Part shown: in pieces, positions 25,573 through 33,355 of the stretch | How positions within the stretch are numbered: position 1 is the stretch's first letter | Layout of the letters: each line of letters begins with the position of its first letter | DNA from: Crinalium epipsammum PCC 9333 | GTDB taxonomy: Bacteria; Cyanobacteriota; Cyanobacteriia; Cyanobacteriales; PCC-9333 | Assembly: GCF_000317495.1 (NCBI RefSeq) | Contig: NC_019736.1 | Location: forward strand, 1 to 39,142 | Direction: 5' to 3' | Length of the DNA stretch: 39,142 nt | Translations under genes and position numbers: made by a program | The notes under the pieces: model-generated | Databases searched by the model: none | The model's input: the letters and a program-made list of their open reading frames with translations, nothing else | Told to the model about the DNA's origin: nothing

Positions 25573-25633
25573 TGTGAATAATTTTGCACAAACCCATTTT
25601 ATTTGAATAACTTGCGACTATTTATACACAAAA
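25573..25633. repeat. Right 61-bp imperfect inverted repeat of the AAA cassette
   Basis: This is the partner of 19288-19348; its outer end is TACACAAAA (25625-25633) and its core is TTTGCACAAACCCAT (25583-25597). It lies in the 390-base divergent gap between the HTH-AAA gene and the NYN gene, which is AT-rich and must hold both promoters. Confidence 0.65.
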
Positions 25634-25803
25634 TACGAGCAAAAGCTGAACTCAACTAGCCAATTATATTGCTTGAGAATATTACTAAACATCTTGAATA
25701 CTTATTAGTTAACTGTAATACATTGATATGAAAGAGCTAGTGATTAAATATTAGCTAAAAACCAAATAACTGGCTTTTGTTATTATTCATGGAGTTTTTT
25801 GAC

Positions 25804-26625
25804 ATGGTTACTAACGCTAAAGTTTCCTCTTCTTCTGATTTTAGAAATGTTATCTTGGCTTTTTTATCTGTTAGTTCAACAGTAGCAGCAGCAGTTTTTC
25901 AACAAGTTTGGCTAGCTATCGTGCCTTTTGTGTGCATCCTTCAGTTGAAGCAAAACCCATCTCTACAGCTTCAGCTTCTTCAAAAACAGTATGGAGCCTT
26001 AGTGGGAGAAATGAGTTCTATGAACACTGGCATCGAAGAGCTGTCTCAAAAGCTAACTCCTACTAAAGCCCCTCTGACTGCCGGACAAAAAGGACGTATT
26101 AGCCTCATCATTGACGGCGACAATACTTTCCTGAGTGCTAAAGAACAAGGGCTGAGGATTGATTATCAGAAACTCATACCTGAGTTAAGTCAGGGAGCCT
26201 CTCAACTAATAGGAGCATTCCATTTTGCCTCTGTAGACTCTGCTAAAGAGAAGGAAGTCAACTTCTTGAAATTCCTTAATTCTATTGGCTACAAGGTTGT
26301 CTCCCAAGAAATCATTCAACACAAAGATGGCTCTAAGGAGGGCAATTTAGATCCAGAGATCATGCTTCAAATGATTCGTTGCATCGACACTAGCGATACT
26401 GTTGTGTTAGTCAGTGGCGACGGAGATTTCAAACCCTTTGTTGAATATCTCAAGGAAAAGCATTGCCGGGTTGAGGTTTATGGCTTTGAGGCTTCGACCA
26501 ACAAGACTTTAAAGAAAGTCAGCGATCGCTACGTTGATTTGAAGACTTTAGATGTGTTCAAGAACAACCCGGATAGGGACAATCCTCCTAAGCCAAAACC
26601 CGTACTTTGTAGCCCCTCTCGCTAA
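25804..26625 (+). CDS. Membrane-anchored NYN-domain nuclease
   Basis: From ATG 25804 (GGAG at 25791-25794 upstream; ATG 25789 and TTG 25777 are alternatives) this gives 273 residues. A hydrophobic region (about 15-50, VILAFLSVSSTVAAAVF and WLAIVPFVCIL) is likely to form a membrane hairpin, followed by a short coiled coil and an NYN domain: LIIDGDNTF, NLDPEIMLQMI and VVLVSGDGDFKPFVEYL. These acidic motifs are the metal-binding set of LabA/NYN RNases. It is transcribed divergently from the two AAA-like NTPase genes and ends in a strong terminator. A membrane RNase next to two STAND-like proteins suggests a sensor/effector arrangement, which is inference. Confidence 0.8.
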   Translation: MVTNAKVSSSSDFRNVILAFLSVSSTVAAAVFQQVWLAIVPFVCILQLKQNPSLQLQLLQKQYGALVGEMSSMNTGIEELSQKLTPTKAPLTAGQKGRISLIIDGDNTFLSAKEQGLRIDYQKLIPELSQGASQLIGAFHFASVDSAKEKEVNFLKFLNSIGYKVVSQEIIQHKDGSKEGNLDPEIMLQMIRCIDTSDTVVLVSGDGDFKPFVEYLKEKHCRVEVYGFEASTNKTLKKVSDRYVDLKTLDVFKNNPDRDNPPKPKPVLCSPSR

Positions 26626-26650
26626 CAATAATAGCTTGAATTGATTTCAG

Positions 26651-26676
26651 AGGGAAGGGATTAACCTTCCCTTTTT
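26651..26676 (+). terminator. Rho-independent terminator after the NYN gene
   Basis: AGGGAAGG (26651-26658) pairs with CCTTCCCT (26665-26672), loop GATTAA, followed by a T run, 26 bases after the stop. Confidence 0.9.
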
Positions 26677-26754
26677 CCGTTTTTGAGTACTGTCACCCGC
26701 TCTGATACCAAGTTGCGTTCATAATATTGTACCTTCTCTCTCCCTTTTTCCAGA

Positions 26755-27240
26755 GTTGTGTTGCAAAAAGTTATTGAGGACAGAGAATTCCTGTTCTTGC
26801 AGTTTGGTTTATGCAACTCTCCCAAAAATTTGAGCCACAAATTTGACTTGTTTTAAAATATCTCCTTTGGCTACTCCCACCTGCCCCTTTCTTATCATAT
26901 TCATTGCTTCGTAACCAATAAGTGTTTTTCTAGCTGTGTAAAATGATTGAAGCCCCAACATAAGATTGACCAACTTCTTGATAAACCTATGGTCTTGCTC
27001 CACAAGATTATTTAGTATTTGTTTTGGCGTAACTCGCCAGCTTGAGCCAATGTTTCTTCTGCTTTCCACTCTTCAACGGATGGTGGATAAGCCGCGTTTT
27101 TATCCATATTAATTACATGAGGAGGTTGACTGCTAGTTGCCTTTAACGCTTTGCACAGAAACCGTTTCGCTGCTCGTCTATCTCTTTTCGCACTCAGCAT
27201 AAAGTCAATAGACATCTCCAAAAACTCTCAAATCCTTTCT
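26755..27240 (-). mobile_element. Degraded IS6-family insertion sequence
   Basis: GTTGTGTTGCAAAAAG (about 26755-26770) resembles an IS6-type terminal repeat (GGNTCTGTTGCAAA). The transposase remnant lies within. The other end is not recognisable, so the element has lost its 5' side. The DNA up to 27381 contains a hairpin (GACTGT 27254-27259 with ACAGTC 27278-27283) and no gene. Confidence 0.6.
26809..27221 (-). pseudogene. Frameshifted, truncated IS6-family transposase
   Basis: On the minus strand the first part reads IDFMLSAKRDRRAAKRFLCK, then PHVINMDKNAAYPPSVEEWK and GELRQNKY before a stop near 27012. One base out of frame, coding resumes with ILNNLVEQDHRFIKKLVNLM and YEAMNMIRKGQ. Together this is the second half of an IS6-type DDE transposase, with the second aspartate (in NMDKNAAYP) and the last glutamate (in VEQDHRFIK). 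The N-terminal HTH and first aspartate are missing. A one-base deletion near 27015 explains the frame change. Confidence 0.85.
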
Positions 27241-27381
27241 TGTATTGATTTCCGACTGTCTGCCCTTTGAGGGGCAAACAGTCAAAAACCAACGATTCCA
27301 TAAGGCTTTGGTTGTATTGCTATCAAATTAATTTTGTCTTTATGCCATATTATTTTAATAAAGTCGGGCTGTACTTTCACG

Positions 27382-30300
27382 CTACAATTCCAACTGCTTT
27401 TGTTCATTACTGGGCGATGGAATATATCTTGGCAGACTGTTCTGTCTCTCTTGTTCCTTTTCCTTCAATTTTTCTGATATTTGCTGCCATTGTCTAACAT
27501 CTTCATCAGTTAGATTACACTTCTCTATCCATTTACCATTCAACTTAAACACTTCCCCACGCTCGTCGTGAGCAATCACAGTACAAGTATTTCCAACTCG
27601 CTTAAAAGTGTAGTTATCTTCTACTTGTGACTGACCATACTTGATAGTTTTGAACAATTCTTCAACAATTGAATCAACAATTGTTACTCGTTTGTTTTGT
27701 TTTGGGTCATCTTCTAACTGCTTTAATGTTAGAGCGATTGCCAACCTTTCTTCTCTGTAAGCATAAAACTTTTCAAAAGCTTTAGGATCATGCTGAAAAT
27801 CTTGACTTTTAGGACTTCTCAGTAAGATATGCTTCACATCCTTATTACTATAGCCTTCATTGAGTGCGAATAAAGCCACGCCAACATCTAGATCATCTCG
27901 CAACGTGAAGTTATTGTCCTGTTTTACTTCTGTTACTAATTCATGGTAAATTTTATCCAAATAGTCTATGGCGGCTAGGGTATCTTTTGGTAGTTCCAAC
28001 CGTTTAGTAGGAAGAACTGGAGTAGCTGGCTCTGGATTTAAACTGTTGGATTCTTGATTGCGTGTAGTGTCTAATTCTTTTGGTTTTTGTTCAACTAATT
28101 GTTGATTTTCTTGAATGTTATTTTCTAGCTGTTGCTCGGCTTCATGATTAATTTCTAGCTGTTGCCCTGGCAGTAAAAAGTCCTGTTGGTATTTAGGCTC
28201 TATAGTACATTCATTAGCTTGATGATCTCGGTGAGTTTTGTAGCTAATGCTTCTTGAGTATTGAGAATGTATTTCTAAAGTTTTTCCATTGGATAAGGTA
28301 GCTTCGTATGGAGGATAAGAAAAAGATGCTCTCACAAATGAAGAGTTTTTTTGTTCTGAAGAAATAAAACTTTCAAATGCTTTTGTAATCAGATTGCGTT
28401 CCCAATTTTGACGCTGCTCCCATACAGGACTAGATTCCCATTGTTTTTTTGCTTGTACAAGTTCGGATTTAGTAATTTTATATGCTTCAAGTTTCTTTTC
28501 TGGAGTGTTTTCACTCGGTGCATAACTGGAATAAAAATGGTATTGAGGCTGTCTGATACTCAGTATTGCTAAGAAAGCGTCCAAGCTGATGTTAGATGGC
28601 TTTTGTCCTTGACTTTTCGTTCCTTTTATCCCCCAAAGACTCCCCGCTTTTTCGTCACTTTTTGTTCTAGCATCTGCACCTGTTGTTGAAGTGTCGTCAT
28701 TGGTTTTAGCTGAGTTACGTGTTCCTTGATTTGTTTCTCCACTGAGTCCAGGCGTTGATGTGTTTTGTCCTTCTCCGTGTAATACACCTGAAACCCTTCC
28801 AGATTGATGATCCTCTCGTCGATCGCTAGCAAGGCTGACATCATGTTCTGCTCGTACAAAATGAATTTCTTCTCTATGCTGGGTAGTCCGTCCTTCTCCC
28901 TCTGCATTAAGCTGTTTAATTCCTTCTGCAATGTAGCCGTTGAGTTGGTTAAGTGAGTCAATTGTTGCATTAAGTGAGTTGGCTCCTTGTTCAAATTCTG
29001 TTGTTGCAACTGGTTCTTGAGCCGCTGTTCTACGTCTGCGTCTGATGCCATCATGGATTCGGTTAATTTCTTCAAACTGTTGAGAGATGTCTGCTGCACT
29101 AATTCCAGTTGTTGGGCTTGCTGTTGGCTGACTTGATCTTGCTGTGCTGCTTGCTGTTCTACTGTCGCTACCCGCACTTCGATTTCGTCCAATCTGCAAT
29201 GAAAGTTCTGCGTTAAATTCGTGAACTGCTGATCCAAGTTGGTTAAGCTCTTTTGCCAGGTCGAATTGTTTGGCAGGTTTTTCTCTAGCTGCTGTATTTT
29301 CTGCTCTAGCACCGATAGGGGCTGTTGCCAATTCTCGTTCTGATTGTTCTGTACGTTTTCTACTGTTACTGTTAGTTCGCTCAAGCCTTCTGCTAAAGTC
29401 GTCTGTGCTTCTATCGAGTTGGCTAACTGCTGTTGTAAGTTGCTCTGTGTTTCTATCGAGTTGGCTAACTGCTGTTTCAACCAGTTGTTTTCCTGGGTCA
29501 GATTGGAGATCTGCTGACTCAATTGTGCGATCGCAGATTTCAACTCCTCTATTTGATCTGGCAGTTGCACTTGTGTCACTAACTCTCGTGCTTGCTGTTT
29601 GGCTTTCTGCTGTAACTGTTCCTGCAATCCCATCTGCCACCTCTATTTGTAAGTGTTTCGCAGCTATTTTCTTATTTATACTTGCACGACTATTAGTAGC
29701 TGAATTGGCGATCGCCTCTGCATCTCTAACTGGATCAAAACTTACAGATTTATGAGTTTGCAACCCTGCCCAACTGTAATGTTTTCCTAAATCACTACCT
29801 TTAAAACCATGCTCCCAATCTGGGTGTGCGAAACTAATGCCTTGAATAATATTGTTGCGAGTCTGCTTAATCCTGACTTCTACACCTGTTGACTGCAACT
29901 TATCTATAAGATCAGTCATCGTTGTAGGTTTCTGGGTCAATTCATCAATTAATGCTTGCAGCTTCATCCTTGCAGATGGTTGAGGAGGTTCAGTGCGTTT
30001 ACCCTCTTCAAATTCCTGCTGCTGTTGATACAGTACCCGTATCTCCCCTTTAGTGGGATTGTGCTGTTCTTTCTGATTGCTGAGATGGTGCGGGGTTGGA
30101 ACTAGATCGTATTTCTGCTCCAATTCTCTCATCAAATTTAAAGAGCGTAGATAGTCCCACGAGTCAGACACGCATTCTGCTGTCAACTTGACACGACTAG
30201 CAACGATGTGAACGTGGGAGTGGTCGTGTTTACCGTTATCCTCTGGTTCGTGATGTCTGACTACTATATATTGATTGTCATCAAAGCCCATACCTTCTAG

Positions 30301-30546
30301 GTAATCACGGGCTAAATCTCTCCAAGTATCGTTACTCAGTTCTTCCCCTGGCGCTGCTGACAGTGAAGCGTGAAAAACTATATTTTTGACGTTGGAGTTA
30401 ATCACTCGTCCTATTTGAAACTCGGCAATCATCTCCAGTGCATTGCGTCCTGACATATTGGTGTCAAGCATTTCTGCACCTGACTGGTTCATCACGTACT
30501 TGACGCAACCTGAGAAACTTTTACCTTTAATAGTGTTACTAATCAA
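27382..30546 (-). CDS. Relaxase (mobilization nuclease)
   Basis: The relaxase nicks oriT and stays bound to the 5' end for plasmid transfer. I choose the TTG at 30546 (MISNTIKGKSFSGCVKYV) because GAGGAG lies 7 bases upstream; the gene overlaps the mobC stop by 8 bases. About 1054 residues. The N-terminal relaxase domain (about 1-220) contains NIVFHASLS and the metal-binding HDHSHVHI motif (about 107-114), as in MOBP/VirD2-like enzymes. The middle (about 305-640) is low-complexity and fully overlapped in another frame by a 335-codon gene. The C-terminal part (about 650-1050) is unassigned. No coupling protein or pilus genes are present, so transfer needs a helper. Confidence 0.9.
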   Translation of the reverse strand: MISNTIKGKSFSGCVKYVMNQSGAEMLDTNMSGRNALEMIAEFQIGRVINSNVKNIVFHASLSAAPGEELSNDTWRDLARDYLEGMGFDDNQYIVVRHHEPEDNGKHDHSHVHIVASRVKLTAECVSDSWDYLRSLNLMRELEQKYDLVPTPHHLSNQKEQHNPTKGEIRVLYQQQQEFEEGKRTEPPQPSARMKLQALIDELTQKPTTMTDLIDKLQSTGVEVRIKQTRNNIIQGISFAHPDWEHGFKGSDLGKHYSWAGLQTHKSVSFDPVRDAEAIANSATNSRASINKKIAAKHLQIEVADGIAGTVTAESQTASTRVSDTSATARSNRGVEICDRTIESADLQSDPGKQLVETAVSQLDRNTEQLTTAVSQLDRSTDDFSRRLERTNSNSRKRTEQSERELATAPIGARAENTAAREKPAKQFDLAKELNQLGSAVHEFNAELSLQIGRNRSAGSDSRTASSTARSSQPTASPTTGISAADISQQFEEINRIHDGIRRRRRTAAQEPVATTEFEQGANSLNATIDSLNQLNGYIAEGIKQLNAEGEGRTTQHREEIHFVRAEHDVSLASDRREDHQSGRVSGVLHGEGQNTSTPGLSGETNQGTRNSAKTNDDTSTTGADARTKSDEKAGSLWGIKGTKSQGQKPSNISLDAFLAILSIRQPQYHFYSSYAPSENTPEKKLEAYKITKSELVQAKKQWESSPVWEQRQNWERNLITKAFESFISSEQKNSSFVRASFSYPPYEATLSNGKTLEIHSQYSRSISYKTHRDHQANECTIEPKYQQDFLLPGQQLEINHEAEQQLENNIQENQQLVEQKPKELDTTRNQESNSLNPEPATPVLPTKRLELPKDTLAAIDYLDKIYHELVTEVKQDNNFTLRDDLDVGVALFALNEGYSNKDVKHILLRSPKSQDFQHDPKAFEKFYAYREERLAIALTLKQLEDDPKQNKRVTIVDSIVEELFKTIKYGQSQVEDNYTFKRVGNTCTVIAHDERGEVFKLNGKWIEKCNLTDEDVRQWQQISEKLKEKEQERQNSLPRYIPSPSNEQKQLEL
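28626..29633 (-). CDS. Coiled-coil protein nested out of frame inside the relaxase gene
   Basis: This is a 335-codon frame, same strand as the relaxase but shifted, lying wholly inside it. ATG 29633 is preceded by AGAGGTGGCAG, a strong Shine-Dalgarno at about 6 bases. The product is a long coiled coil, with IEELKSAIAQLSQQISNLTQ, a duplicated LKQQLANSIETQ / LQQQLANSIEAQ and repeated LEQKIQQLEK patterns. In this stretch the relaxase itself is only a low-complexity linker, which fits selection on the nested frame. Nested mob genes are known (mobB within mobA in RSF1010-type plasmids). A chance long frame caused by Gln-rich codon use is the main alternative. Confidence 0.6.
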   Translation of the reverse strand: MGLQEQLQQKAKQQARELVTQVQLPDQIEELKSAIAQLSQQISNLTQENNWLKQQLANSIETQSNLQQQLANSIEAQTTLAEGLSELTVTVENVQNNQNENWQQPLSVLEQKIQQLEKNLPNNSTWQKSLTNLDQQFTNLTQNFHCRLDEIEVRVATVEQQAAQQDQVSQQQAQQLELVQQTSLNSLKKLTESMMASDADVEQRLKNQLQQQNLNKEPTHLMQQLTHLTNSTATLQKELNSLMQREKDGLPSIEKKFILYEQNMMSALLAIDERIINLEGFQVYYTEKDKTHQRLDSVEKQIKEHVTQLKPMTTLQQQVQMLEQKVTKKRGVFGG

Positions 30547-30985
30547 CTTGCAACTCCTCAAAGTCTTCAGTAACACTGTTGGAGTCCATTATCTCTCTGC
30601 GTACCTGATGCAGCAGTTCTGTTGTTTGATTGAGTTGAGCAGATAGTTCATTGAGGAGTGCGATCGCGCTTGTGTCTACCTGTACTGCTTGATCTCTTTG
30701 AAGACTGGTATTAATGCCCCTAGCTATCTGGTTAATGTTGTTCCCAGTGTTGGTCAAGTTAACCGATATCTTACCCAACTCTCGATAAGTGGAGAGTGCA
30801 ACAGTAGTTACCTTGCGGGGAAACTGGCGACGAAAGAAAGCGCGACGAAATGCTTCGGCTCGACTTAACCCTACCTCGTTTGCCTTAGCGAACGATAGTT
30901 CATCTTCTTCAGGAGTAAGTAGCAGGTTGAACATTCTTGTTCGCTTCTGCTGTTGCGATTTTTCTCGTGGCGGTTTGTGCTTCAT
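30539..30985 (-). CDS. mobC: MobC-like relaxosome protein
   Basis: This 148-residue protein has a basic N-terminus (KHKPPREKSQQQKRTR), a ribbon-helix-helix-like part (FNLLLTPEEDELSFAKANEV, then RAEAFRRAFF) and the signature LGKISVNLTNTGNNINQIAR, the hallmark of MobC-family mobilization proteins. MobC helps the relaxase open oriT. The stop overlaps the relaxase start, so translation is coupled. The candidate oriT lies just upstream at 31053-31125. A HIP1 site lies inside the gene. Confidence 0.85.
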   Translation of the reverse strand: MKHKPPREKSQQQKRTRMFNLLLTPEEDELSFAKANEVGLSRAEAFRRAFFRRQFPRKVTTVALSTYRELGKISVNLTNTGNNINQIARGINTSLQRDQAVQVDTSAIALLNELSAQLNQTTELLHQVRREIMDSNSVTEDFEELQVD

Positions 30986-31052
30986 TTGTCACACAGGGTA
31001 ATTCAAACGGCTTCACTATTTTTTATTTCAGTGAGCGATCTGTTGCGGGGGC

Positions 31053-31125
31053 TTGGGGGTGTCCCCCAACGAGGATTGGGCGGCAAACAAATTAAAATCT
31101 TGCAATAAATATATATTGCCGCCCA
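31053..31125. other. Candidate origin of transfer (oriT)
   Basis: Upstream of mobC lie TTGGGGG-TGT-CCCCCAA (31053-31069, perfect) and TGGGCGGCAA (31077-31086) paired with TTGCCGCCCA (31116-31125), a perfect 10-bp inverted repeat with a 29-base AT-rich centre. Inverted repeats beside a relaxase/MobC operon are the usual layout of oriT. The exact nick site cannot be read from sequence alone. Confidence 0.55.
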
Positions 31126-31220
31126 TACCTCGCTGCTGTCAATTACGTGGTCAAAGTTATCGTTCTATTTTGGCGCACTGCTCTAGGGCGCGTTTATACC
31201 ATCAGAGAGATAGTTTTCGG

Positions 31221-31380
31221 GTGGTATATTGTGGAATATTTAGGACATATAGTGGTATTAACTGGAATAAAGGGGGATAAAAGGGGCTATTTTATTGTCA
31301 ATAATTAGTCTTAATTGCAAATAAGAATCAAACTACTAGCAACTTATTCCCTAATATTCCACAATGTTCCATAACATTCC
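31221..31380. repeat. Candidate parC centromere: two opposed 10-bp phased arrays
   Basis: From 31221 to 31290 a GG occurs once in every 10 bases (GTGGTATATT, GTGGAATATT, TAGGACATAT and so on). From 31341 to 31380 four consecutive 10-mers end in TTCC (AACTTATTCC, CTAATATTCC, ACAATGTTCC, ATAACATTCC), the same motif on the other strand. Helically phased short repeats upstream of a ParR/ParM pair are how actin-type centromeres are built. Confidence 0.6.
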
Positions 31381-31431
31381 ATTTTTAGCCACTGATAATC
31401 CACAATATTACACCGTTTTTAGTAAGTATTT

Positions 31432-31842
31432 ATGCCTAATTTTGAGTCATTTGAATTGAAGCTGAGGATTAAGAGAAGTAAGCAGCAGGCAGAGGGAAAA
31501 CTGCTCGACTATCTGCTGCACCATCCTACAATAAGTTCAACGGAAGCTGTGCTATCTGCTTGTCGTGCTTATTGGATGCCACTAGCAATGATTAAGGCTG
31601 GTGAAGAAAATCCGGCTGTGCTGCGAGAAGTGGGATGGTCGGCTATTTTGGATCTGGAAAAGCAGATTCAATTGATTAAGCGGGTGTTGCAGTTGGAGGA
31701 GACTACATCAATACCTGCATCCTCGGTTCCAGTAGTGCCTGTTGAGTCTGTAGAAGCGATAGCTTATCCAACTGTTACTACTGAACAGCTACCAACACCT
31801 GAAGATTTAGATGACGAGTTAGGTGTCAATGATTTTGATTGA
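31432..31842 (+). CDS. ParR-like centromere-binding adaptor (putative)
   Basis: This 136-residue protein has an N-terminal strand-helix-helix pattern (SFELKLRIKRSKQQAEGKLL, then SSTEAVLSACRAYWMPLAMI) that fits a ribbon-helix-helix DNA-binding fold, and an acidic, disordered C-terminus (EDLDDELGVNDFD). Position and size match ParR: directly before the ParM-like actin gene and directly after the phased repeat arrays. In type II segregation ParR binds the centromere and its acidic tail contacts the actin filament. There is no direct sequence match I can cite, so the call rests on context and fold pattern. Confidence 0.6.
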   Translation: MPNFESFELKLRIKRSKQQAEGKLLDYLLHHPTISSTEAVLSACRAYWMPLAMIKAGEENPAVLREVGWSAILDLEKQIQLIKRVLQLEETTSIPASSVPVVPVESVEAIAYPTVTTEQLPTPEDLDDELGVNDFD

Positions 31843-31914
31843 CAATATTACTTAGGCACGATGACAGTTAAACCTTTCAAGTTTTAAAAGAAGTCAACAG
31901 TATTAATAATTTAT

Positions 31915-33051
31915 ATGCAGAATTCGTTAAATCCAGCAGCAGCTTTAGTAATGGACTTTGGTGGTTCGGGAGCTAAGGGTATTGGATTGAGAATTGAGTC
32001 AGGAATTGGTAAGCCGTTTTTAATCTGCCTTAACCCTGAAGTGGAACCAGTAACCAAAGCGTCGATTGATGCTTATATGTCAGGAACGTTGGGAGCGACT
32101 GAACCGGAGAATAGTTGCTGGATTGCTATTGGTAAACAATATTATGCTATTGGTGCGTTAGCACGAGAACGTTTTCATGCAGAGGTCGATCTACATCCGT
32201 TGAAGTGGGAAGATGCGATTCGTAAAACTCTTGCTGCTGTTTGGGTATTAAGTGAACGGTTAGGACTTGGCAACGAGTTTGATATTTCGATTGCTGCCCT
32301 ACTTCCCCCTGGGGAATATAAAAATGATCGGGAGCGTTTTGAGTCGAAGTTAAAGGAAAGTCTCGCTAATTTTGTTACTCCCAGTGGAAACTTTAAGGTT
32401 AATCTAGTTTTCTTTGATTGCAAGCCGGAGAGTGGTGGTATTTACTTGTATCGCAGACGAGTTCTTAAGGATGCAATCAAGCAGTCTGTGATAGCAGTAG
32501 CAATGATTGGACATCGTAATGCTTCGATCCTATTCTCGAATAAAGGTGCTGTTGGGGAGGGTGTTACTTCAAATTTTGGCTGTAATAAACTGGTAGAAAT
32601 TTTTGTTAGGGAAACTTCAGGGACGGAGACTCATTCCACTGATAAAATTATTCGGGCAATTGTAGAAGCTGGTGCAGAAGTGAAAGGTCAACCGTTTATG
32701 GCGTTGGCTCGTAGTTGTTCGGCGGCTGGTAAGAAGGAAGATGTTAAGCAGATGGTCAAGGCGACTCGTCTGGCGAGGGAAGAATATTTTCAGATGTTGA
32801 CGAGATGGTTGGATAAGAAACTGCCCTCTGAACGCAATGAGTTAATTTTCTGTGGTGGGACGGCGCATTTGTTTAAGCAGGAGTTGAGTGAGCGGTATTC
32901 ATTAGATACAGTGCTTTGGGATGCTGATGTTGAACTTCCACCAACTTTAGATTCTGTTGGTTTGGGTAGTAGGTTGGCTGATGTTTATGCGATGTACCGC
33001 ACTTTTAGGGAACGTCTGAGTTCAAGGTTGGGCGTGACGGCGGCTGATTAA
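31915..33051 (+). CDS. parM: ParM/StbA-like plasmid segregation actin
   Basis: This 378-residue protein has the actin/Hsp70-type nucleotide-binding pattern: phosphate-1 ALVMDFGGSGAKGIGL near the start, phosphate-2 region SVIAVAMIGHRNASILFSN, and adenosine motif NELIFCGGTAHLF near the end. Length and motifs match cyanobacterial ParM/StbA-like proteins, which form ATP-driven filaments pushing plasmid copies apart. It is 72 bases after the ParR-like gene. A terminator-like hairpin follows at 33120-33145. Together with ParA at 5736 the molecule carries two segregation ATPases. Confidence 0.8.
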   Translation: MQNSLNPAAALVMDFGGSGAKGIGLRIESGIGKPFLICLNPEVEPVTKASIDAYMSGTLGATEPENSCWIAIGKQYYAIGALARERFHAEVDLHPLKWEDAIRKTLAAVWVLSERLGLGNEFDISIAALLPPGEYKNDRERFESKLKESLANFVTPSGNFKVNLVFFDCKPESGGIYLYRRRVLKDAIKQSVIAVAMIGHRNASILFSNKGAVGEGVTSNFGCNKLVEIFVRETSGTETHSTDKIIRAIVEAGAEVKGQPFMALARSCSAAGKKEDVKQMVKATRLAREEYFQMLTRWLDKKLPSERNELIFCGGTAHLFKQELSERYSLDTVLWDADVELPPTLDSVGLGSRLADVYAMYRTFRERLSSRLGVTAAD

Positions 33052-33119
33052 TTTGATTCGCTTCAAGCACTTAATGCTGCTAACTTTCTTCTTCAGGGCT
33101 TCACTTCCACATCCGACAT

Positions 33120-33145
33120 TTAGGAGCCACGTTGCTCCTAATTTT
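33120..33145 (+). terminator. Hairpin terminator after the ParM-like gene
   Basis: TTAGGAGC (33120-33127) pairs with GCTCCTAA (33134-33141), loop CACGTT, then TTTT. The core resembles the centre of the larger palindrome at 33314. Confidence 0.7.
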
Positions 33146-33250
33146 GTAGTTCTCCTTCTTGGTAAAGTTTATAGCCTGCTTCTTCTCAAATCATTTTCTT
33201 GCGAATCATAGAGCGTATACCTACTCAAATCTTCAACACCGTATTTTGAA

Positions 33251-33300
33251 TTTTTCGTTCTGACACCGCGCTCTTCTGTGTATGGGAGATGATTTGTAAC
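33251..33300. repeat. ACACCGC hairpin repeat, copy 1 (degenerate)
   Basis: TTTTTCGTTCTGACACCGCG and onward to AGATGATTTGTAAC matches 35010-35057 closely. Copy 2 is at 34105-34140, copy 3 at 35008-35057. In copy 3 the last bases are the 3' end of the primase-like gene, so copy 1 may be a relic of another such gene end. Confidence 0.6.
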
Positions 33301-33313
33301 ATCTTTAGTTTGA

Positions 33314-33355
33314 GACTAACTATTTAGGAGAAACGTTTCTCCTAAATAGTTAGTC
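33314..33355. repeat. Perfect 42-bp palindrome
   Basis: GACTAACTATTTAGGAGAAA (33314-33333) and the next base C are followed by their exact reverse complement, ending GTTAGTC at 33355, with no loop. It lies in a 400-base gap without genes between the ParM-like gene and the RelE-type toxin. It could form a cruciform in DNA or a strong RNA hairpin. Confidence 0.9.

Noticed and set aside
29270-29755. 161-codon + strand frame across the relaxase and nested gene
   Set aside because: Leu/Ser-rich antisense shadow of Gln- and Arg-rich coding sequence, without a ribosome binding site.
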